This document shows positions 31,514 to 38,324 of a DNA stretch of 38,324 bases, one piece after another. The DNA comes from an uncultured Zoogloea sp. (GTDB lineage Bacteria; Pseudomonadota; Gammaproteobacteria; Burkholderiales; Rhodocyclaceae), in contig CALBTT010000173.1 of NCBI GenBank assembly GCA_937967645.1, positions 1 through 38,324 of the forward strand, written 5' to 3'. Position numbers and translations under genes: made by a program. Within the stretch, counting starts at the first letter, position 1, and the number at the start of each line of letters is the position of its first letter. The notes beneath the pieces are model-generated. The model searched no databases. It saw only the letters and a program-made list of their open reading frames with translations, and was not told where the DNA came from.

Positions 31514-32587
31514 ATGAGCACGTTCCAGACCCTCCAGGCCCCTCTCAACGCCGCCTCCAGCGCCATCCGCATCGGCTCCGAACACGGCTACGCCTTCGAC
31601 GGCGACCGCGTCCGCCTCGACGCAGAGCTGCAGGTGAACGACCCCGTGGCCGCCCTCGGTCAGGAATGGGCCCTGCAGCTGTGGGCCTGCGACACGCCTT
31701 TCGACGGCCAGCCCGTACCGGCCGCCAAGATCGCCGAGGTGCCGGTTGCGGCGCCCGGCAACGGCGGCACCACCTGGTTCAGCGCCTCCACCGACGCCTT
31801 TCCACCGGCCGGCCGCGCCGACCACACGCTGGTGCTGATCCTCGCCGCCGGTCAGGCTGGCCGCTTCGAGCAGGTCCAGGACTATGTGAACTTCCCCCGC
31901 GCCGAGCGCTTCATGCAACCGCGCCTGGACGGCACCAGCAGCTTCAGCCTGGCGGACGACAGCGTCACCGTGACCGTCGAGCGCGTCGGCAACCCCCGCA
32001 GCCAGGACAACCTGAGCGGCACCCTGGCCCTGGAACTGTGGGCCCTGCCCGCCCCCTACCAGGCCGGTGAGCCGGACGGCTGGCAGCTCAGCGCCACCAC
32101 CCTGGGCAACCTGGCCGGCCAGCAGGCCTGGCAAGACCTCGCCTTCACCCAGCCCCTGGCCGCTCGCCCCGCCGGCACCTGGTGCATCGCCCTGCTGCTG
32201 CGCGAATGGTCTGCCAACGGCTATGTGACCCGGGACTTCAGCAACTTCCCGCTGCCGGTCACCTGGAACGCGGAAGCACCGGCCGCGGCATTGCCGACCG
32301 GGAACACCGCCGCCGCGGTCGAACCCGCGGCCAAGCCCGCTGCTGCCAAACCCGCCACCAAGGCGAAGCCGGCCGCCAAACCCAAAGCGGCCGTCGTCGC
32401 CGCACCGGCCAGCGTGTCCATCAACACCGCCACGGCCGCCGAGCTGGCCGCCGTGAAGGGCCTCTCCAAGGTGGTCGCCGCCGCCATCGTGGCCGCCCGC
32501 CCCTTCAAGAGCCTCGACGAGCTCGTCAAGGTGAAAGGCATGGGCGTGAAGAGCTTCGACAAGCTCAAGGGCAGCCTCAGCCTCTGA
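31514..32587 (+). CDS. Protein with duplicated N-terminal domain and ComEA-like HhH C-terminus
   Basis: This 357-residue protein has no signal peptide or membrane helix. Residues about 15-135 and 136-252 are two copies of one domain: EWALQLWACDTPFDGQPVP...DYVNFPRAE in the first aligns with LALELWALPAPYQAGEPDG...DFSNFPLP in the second, period about 118. Both look beta-rich. A low-complexity Ala/Lys/Pro linker (253-297) leads to a ComEA-type helix-hairpin-helix segment (SINTATAAELAAVKGL, AAAIVAARPFKSLDELVKV, GMGVKSFDKL; 298-357), which in other proteins binds DNA without sequence preference. I do not recognise the N-terminal domain. Without a secretion signal it is not a competence protein of the ComEA type. 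Confidence 0.8.
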   Translation: MSTFQTLQAPLNAASSAIRIGSEHGYAFDGDRVRLDAELQVNDPVAALGQEWALQLWACDTPFDGQPVPAAKIAEVPVAAPGNGGTTWFSASTDAFPPAGRADHTLVLILAAGQAGRFEQVQDYVNFPRAERFMQPRLDGTSSFSLADDSVTVTVERVGNPRSQDNLSGTLALELWALPAPYQAGEPDGWQLSATTLGNLAGQQAWQDLAFTQPLAARPAGTWCIALLLREWSANGYVTRDFSNFPLPVTWNAEAPAAALPTGNTAAAVEPAAKPAAAKPATKAKPAAKPKAAVVAAPASVSINTATAAELAAVKGLSKVVAAAIVAARPFKSLDELVKVKGMGVKSFDKLKGSLSL

Positions 32588-32594
32588 GCCTTAC

Positions 32595-32616
32595 CCCCCA
32601 TGCGCCCGCATGGGGG
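32595..32616. terminator. Bidirectional terminator between convergent genes
   Basis: A perfect 9-bp stem (CCCCCATGC/GCATGGGGG) with loop GCCC sits in the 47-base gap between the stops of the HhH protein (plus) and the metallopeptidase (minus). There is no T run on either side, but its position suits both transcripts. Confidence 0.55.
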
Positions 32617-32634
32617 CTGCGCCAGCCGCCCGCC

Positions 32635-33183
32635 TCAGCCCGGCGCGGGTGGCTGCACGCCTTCCGGCACCCACAAGCGCTGGCCCTGGATCTCCTCCCA
32701 GCTCAGCCACACCCGCACGTCGAACTCCAGCTGGTGGTAATCCGGCTCCATCCGGCAGCACAGCTGGTAGAAGGCCTTGTCATGCTGGCGCTCCTTCAGA
32801 TGCGCCAGCTCGTGCACCACGATCATGCGCAGGAACTCCGGCGGCGCCTCGCGGAACAGGGTCGCCACCCGGATCTCCCGCTTGGTCCGGATCTTTCCCC
32901 CCTGCACCCGGGCCACCGTGGTGTGGGTCCCCAGGGCATTGTGGATGCTCTGCAGCTTGCCATCGAAGCCGACCTTGCTGAGGGGCTCGGCATTACGCAG
33001 ATGGCGTGACTTGAGATCAGTCACATACTCGTACAAGGCCGTATCGTTGCGCACCGCGTGCAGGACCGGATAGCGGGCCTGCAACCAGGGCCCCAGCTTG
33101 CCCTGCTCGAGCAGGGTCCTCACCTGGGAGACCAGTGATTCGGGATAGCCGTGGAGATATTTCAAGGCAAGCGGACTCGGCAT
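32635..33183 (-). CDS. YgjP-like zinc metallopeptidase domain protein
   Basis: This is a 182-residue cytosolic protein of the YgjP/DUF45 family, related to M48 gluzincins. The zinc motif HELAH lies near 124-128 in MIVVHELAHLKERQHDKAF, and the third-ligand region YHQLEFDVRVWLSW follows. The N-terminal part (KYLHGYPESLVSQVRTLLEQ) is characteristic. Substrates are unknown. It is divergent from the sensor kinase gene, 124 bases away, and convergent with the HhH gene. The ATG at 33183 is supported by length. Confidence 0.88.
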   Translation of the reverse strand: MPSPLALKYLHGYPESLVSQVRTLLEQGKLGPWLQARYPVLHAVRNDTALYEYVTDLKSRHLRNAEPLSKVGFDGKLQSIHNALGTHTTVARVQGGKIRTKREIRVATLFREAPPEFLRMIVVHELAHLKERQHDKAFYQLCCRMEPDYHQLEFDVRVWLSWEEIQGQRLWVPEGVQPPAPG

Positions 33184-33307
33184 GGGCGATACTTCAACGA
33201 AAGATCACGGATTCTATCGCCCGATCCGGCTGCTGCCTTCCCGTCGCCCACGGAAGCCGTATCGGAACACCAGCCGACCCACACACTCCGCTGCCCGATA
33301 CAGACCG

Positions 33308-35779
<2,472 letters not shown>

Positions 35780-35801
35780 ACATGACCCTGATGTAGAGGA
35801 C

Positions 35802-35826
35802 GATGTAGGGGCGGCTTCAGCCGCCC
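35802..35826 (+). repeat. REP-like palindromic element, copy 1
   Basis: GATGTAGGGGCGGCTTCAGC begins this unit, whose core GGGCGGCT-TC-AGCCGCCC is a perfect palindrome (35809-35826). The 5' tag GATGTAGGGG and palindrome recur inverted at 35903-35926. The GCGGCTTCAGCCGC core resembles REP elements of other proteobacteria. Confidence 0.75.
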
Positions 35827-35854
35827 ACAAACGTTGATCAGGCCCCCGCCCCCC

Positions 35855-35926
35855 TGTAGGGGCGACTTCAGTCGCCCGCGGAGGTGCGAGATCGGAGTCC
35901 GCGGGCGGCTGAAGCCGCCCCTACAT
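35855..35926. repeat. REPIN-like inverted pair of REP elements, copies 2 and 3
   Basis: Two REP units face each other across about 16 bases. Copy 2 (from 35855) begins TGTAGGGGCGACTTCAGTCG. The rc of copy 3 begins TGTAGGGGCGGCTTCAGCCG, and both run on to CCCGCGGA. The two differences (A/G and T/C) are compensatory within the palindrome, preserving the hairpin. Together they could fold as one long hairpin of about 28-bp arms. They lie just after the kinase stop and before the pldA stop (minus). Confidence 0.78.
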
Positions 35927-35938
35927 CCCCGTCCCTCC

Positions 35939-36937
35939 CTACAACCAATCCACCAACGACACCCCAATCCCAAAGGTCGTCTGGCGATGGTTGTAGTCGA
36001 TCAGGGTCTCGCCGTAACCGCTGAACAGCTGCACATAACCCTTCAGGTTGCGGTGGATCGGGAAGCTCCAGTCGAGCTGGGCCGAGCCCCGGCTGTCGAG
36101 CAGGTTGCCGCGCAGGTTGAGGCCGATGCCGTGCTCGCCCAGCTTCCACATGGCCTGGATGTCGCCGTTGCCCAGGTAGCGGGTGATGTCCGGGTTGTCG
36201 TCGTTGCTGAGCTTCTCCTCGAAGCGGTGCCACCCGCGCAGCAGCAGCGCGAAATCGCCCCGCTCGACCCCCACCTGGGCCATCAGCCGGTTCCAGCTGC
36301 GTGACAGGGGCTGAGCCCGCCCGTTGGACTGGTGGTTGATCCCCAGCGACAGCATCTTCACCTTGAAGCCCAGGCCCGCATCCAGGTTGCTGCGGAACAC
36401 CGCCATCAGCTCCGGCTCGTAGTCCGTCTCGCGGAAGGGCGAGGAGTTGCTCTTGTTGTACACCTGCCAGTTGGATTGCTGGGTATAGCCCAGCCACAAG
36501 TCCCCATGGTGGCCCACCAGCCCCTCCCACAGCTTGGTCTTGAAGCTGATCTGGTACTTGGCCTCCACCGGCGTCACGTCCATCGGCTCGGTCACCGCAT
36601 GGTTTCGCGCCGGCGAAGCAGGCAGGCGGTTGGGCGAATCGGTCCAGCGCCCCAGCAGCATGTAGGTCGGCCGGTAAGGGCGGATCAGGAAGGTGCCGCG
36701 CTTGTCCTCGGCGTCCAGCTCCCAACGGGCGCTGAAGGCCGTGTTGGTCGACTCGGCAGGCGGCGGTGCCTCCTGGTGGGCACGCCCCACCGCCTGGTCA
36801 TAGCAAGCCAGGCGTTCGGTATTGTCGGCAATGGCGGCACAGGAGGACGGATCGCCAGCATGGACCTGCGGCGCGAAACCCAGCAGGATGGCCAAGGCGG
36901 CCCCCACTACCCCCTTCGATCGGATGGGATGCGGCAT
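35939..36937 (-). CDS. pldA: Outer-membrane phospholipase A
   Basis: OMPLA is a beta-barrel enzyme, active as a calcium-dependent dimer, that hydrolyses phospholipids misplaced in the outer leaflet. The protein has a signal peptide (GVVGAALAILLGFAPQVHAG), then a soluble lead (CAAIADNTERLACYDQAV) and the barrel. The catalytic motif is NHQSNG (His and Ser near the middle), with YTQQSNWQVYN and SSPFRETDYEPE upstream, the family signatures; the C-terminus ends VSLVDWL. I chose the ATG at 36937 (332 residues) over an in-frame GTG at 36949 because it gives a cleaner signal peptide. It is divergent from the IclR gene over about 90 bases. Confidence 0.92.
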   Translation of the reverse strand: MPHPIRSKGVVGAALAILLGFAPQVHAGDPSSCAAIADNTERLACYDQAVGRAHQEAPPPAESTNTAFSARWELDAEDKRGTFLIRPYRPTYMLLGRWTDSPNRLPASPARNHAVTEPMDVTPVEAKYQISFKTKLWEGLVGHHGDLWLGYTQQSNWQVYNKSNSSPFRETDYEPELMAVFRSNLDAGLGFKVKMLSLGINHQSNGRAQPLSRSWNRLMAQVGVERGDFALLLRGWHRFEEKLSNDDNPDITRYLGNGDIQAMWKLGEHGIGLNLRGNLLDSRGSAQLDWSFPIHRNLKGYVQLFSGYGETLIDYNHRQTTFGIGVSLVDWL

Positions 36938-37027
36938 CGGAAACGTCACCGAAACGGATCAAGGACCCGAATTGTCGGCGCCACAGGCCATACTGTCGAG
37001 CCGGATCACCCCTCACGCGGAGACCCC

Positions 37028-37834
37028 ATGAAGTCCATCCGGGCCCTCGAGCGCGGACTCGAAGTCCTGCGCCTGCTGGAACAGCACCAAGGCCGTGCCC
37101 TGCAGGACCTGCACCTGGCCACCGCCCTGCCCAAACCGACCCTGCTGCGCATCCTGCACACGCTGGAGGCCGCCGGCCTGGCCTGGCGCGCCATCGGCGA
37201 CGGGCGCTGGCGGCGCAGCGTGTCCCTGCACATCGGCCACCGCCCCGCCGAACGCAACCTGCGCTTCGCCGAGCTCGCCGCCCCCCACCTGGCCGCCCTG
37301 CAGCGCAAGGCCCTGTGGCCCTCCGACCTGCTGATCTACGACAACTTCCAGATGGAACTGGCCGAAAGCTCCCGGCGCCTGTCCGGGCTGGCCATGAACC
37401 CGCGCTACCAGATCGGTTTCCGCGTCGACCTCTTCCTGTCCGCCCCCGGCCGCGCCTGGCTGGCCTTCTGCCCCGACGCAGACCGCGAAGCCGCCCTCGC
37501 CCACTACGCCGACCATCCCCCCGCCAACCCCCTCAGCGCCCGCTTCCTCGCCCAGGGCCACCTACCCGAAGTCCTCGAAGAAACCCGCCGCCAGGGCTAC
37601 GCCGCCCGCGACCCCGGCTTCGGCGGTGCAATGGAAGACATCAGCGTCTTCGACGACGGCTTCGACGCCATCGCCGTGCCCATCCTCACCCCGACCGGCG
37701 TGCCTGGCTGCATCAACCTGGTGTGGCCGAGGCGGTACAAGCTGCGCAGCAAGGTAGTGGAGGCGCACCTGGAGGATCTGCAGGGTACGGCGAGGGCGAT
37801 TGCGGAGGGGTTGGGGGAGGGGCCGGGTGGATAG
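37028..37834 (+). CDS. IclR family transcriptional regulator
   Basis: This is a 268-residue DNA-binding regulator. The winged helix-turn-helix is N-terminal (KSIRALERGLEVLRLLEQHQ, LPKPTLLRILHTLEAAGLAW, about 1-65), and the effector-binding IclR domain follows (RVDLFLSAPGRAWLAFCP, GGAMEDISVFDDGFDAIAVP, about 80-255). GGAG at 37019-37022 precedes the ATG at 37028. Such regulators often control a neighbouring catabolic operon, but none is adjacent; pldA, divergent over 90 bases, is the nearest possible target. The ligand is unknown. From about 37790 the sequence becomes G-rich. Confidence 0.92.
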   Translation: MKSIRALERGLEVLRLLEQHQGRALQDLHLATALPKPTLLRILHTLEAAGLAWRAIGDGRWRRSVSLHIGHRPAERNLRFAELAAPHLAALQRKALWPSDLLIYDNFQMELAESSRRLSGLAMNPRYQIGFRVDLFLSAPGRAWLAFCPDADREAALAHYADHPPANPLSARFLAQGHLPEVLEETRRQGYAARDPGFGGAMEDISVFDDGFDAIAVPILTPTGVPGCINLVWPRRYKLRSKVVEAHLEDLQGTARAIAEGLGEGPGG

Positions 37835-38043
37835 TGCGTAGGGGGTGGGGGGCGCGGGGTGACGTAGGTCTTCATCGGTTTCCGCGCGCTTCTCCACCCC
37901 ATCGAAGCCCCTCAGTCTGCCCCTGTTGCGAAAAAGCCCCATAGGGAGGCCAAAATACTCCTTTTAAATCAAATAGCTAACACCCCTTTGCGAGCCCATT
38001 TACGGGACATACGATCTCTTCTGTCACACACATAGAGATTCCC
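37835..38043 (+). other. Compositional boundary after the IclR gene
   Basis: The first ~90 bases are G-rich (runs of GGGGG), and from about 37930 the sequence turns AT-richer (TTTTAAATCAAATAGC) than anything else in the window. I see no gene, tRNA or clear att site; a weak hairpin GGAG...CTCCTTTT lies near 37947-37966. TTGCGA (37988-37993) and TACGAT (38010-38015), 16 bases apart, are a possible promoter for the next ORF. Confidence 0.4.
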
Positions 38044-38295
38044 ATGACTGAAAGCTCCGATTCGACCATTCCCTTCATTATTTGGGGAAAGACCAGATTC
38101 ATCACCCTGCGCGACAAAGGCGTACAGGTAGCATGCAAGCATCCGCTGCTAAAAGACCGTAGGTTGATAGCCCGTGGCGCCTACACGTTGGTCTTTGAAG
38201 GAACAACATCCGTTTACAAGCTGACCATAGATCGTCTCGCTTATGAGATGGCCGAGCAGCAGATTGATTGTAAGCCCCCGGCGATCCCCTCTTGA
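38044..38295 (+). pseudogene. Short kinase N-lobe-like ORF, apparently truncated
   Basis: This 83-residue ORF has lower GC than its surroundings. Residues about 42-70 (LIARGAYTLVFEGTTSVYKL) resemble the glycine loop and following strands of a protein-kinase N-lobe, but no catalytic loop, DFG or C-lobe follows. After EMAEQQIDC the sequence turns GC-rich and a stop comes within nine codons, suggesting the gene was cut by deletion or recombination near 38270. It could alternatively be a genuine small protein. The ATG at 38044 is preceded by GAGA, and a promoter-like pair lies at 37988-38015. Confidence 0.5.
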
Positions 38296-38324
38296 CTGCG
38301 CCTCAGGCTGAATCCGGCCTCCAC

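Noticed and set aside
32595..32616. Hairpin as part of a REP family
   Set aside because: It shares no core with the 35802-35926 elements and fits a simple convergent-gene terminator.

Overview
The window is a high-GC (mostly about two-thirds G+C) bacterial chromosome segment. Densely packed genes, the nadD-rsfS-rlmH-maf-rng order, two BPSS1780-type membrane proteins, a type II (APH-fold) homoserine kinase and many c-di-GMP and two-component proteins point to a betaproteobacterium, most likely in or near the Rhodocyclales (Azospira/Dechloromonas/Thauera-like). This placement is an inference from gene content; no marker search was run.

Layout. 1-1752: the end of ahcY followed by metF (methyl cycle). 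1840-4293: a triple-PAS GGDEF-EAL protein. 4428-7273: a stand-alone J-domain protein followed by three proteins I cannot assign, in one compact run; this is the best candidate for an undescribed system. 7274-13146: a nitrite-assimilation operon (nirB, nirD, an FNT nitrite channel, a PP2C-kinase fusion). Its 376-base upstream region carries a sigma-54 promoter, two NtrC-like sites and a two-hairpin leader matching the ANTAR (NasT/NasR) RNA motif. 13271-17527: a very large hybrid histidine kinase. 17528-18401: a low-information stretch and a small protein of unknown function. 18414-22596 (minus): diguanylate cyclase, YfiR-like periplasmic protein and TonB-dependent receptor, each start overlapping the previous stop. 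22893-24890 (minus): Rep/UvrD-type helicase, divergent from thrB at 24978. 26034-31346: two BPSS1780 membrane proteins, then nadD, rsfS, rlmH, maf and rng, ended by a strong hairpin. 31514-32587: a protein with a duplicated N-terminal domain and a ComEA-like helix-hairpin-helix tail. 32635-33183 (minus): YgjP-like metallopeptidase, divergent from a sensor kinase with an ABC-substrate-binding-like sensor (33308-35779). 35802-35926: three REP-like palindromes, two of them forming a REPIN-like inverted pair. 35939-36937 (minus): outer-membrane phospholipase A, divergent from an IclR regulator. From about 37900 the base composition drops and the window ends with a short, apparently truncated kinase-like ORF.

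How it fits together. The nitrite operon appears to have two stacked controls: NtrC/sigma-54 for nitrogen limitation at initiation, and NasT-type antitermination for nitrate/nitrite presence in the leader. Predicted initiation falls one base before the first leader hairpin. The YfiN/YfiR pair with a TonB receptor in place of YfiB suggests that outer-membrane ligand or envelope status sets c-di-GMP output. The nadD-rng block is ordinary housekeeping (NAD synthesis, ribosome silencing and methylation, nucleotide sanitation, RNA processing).
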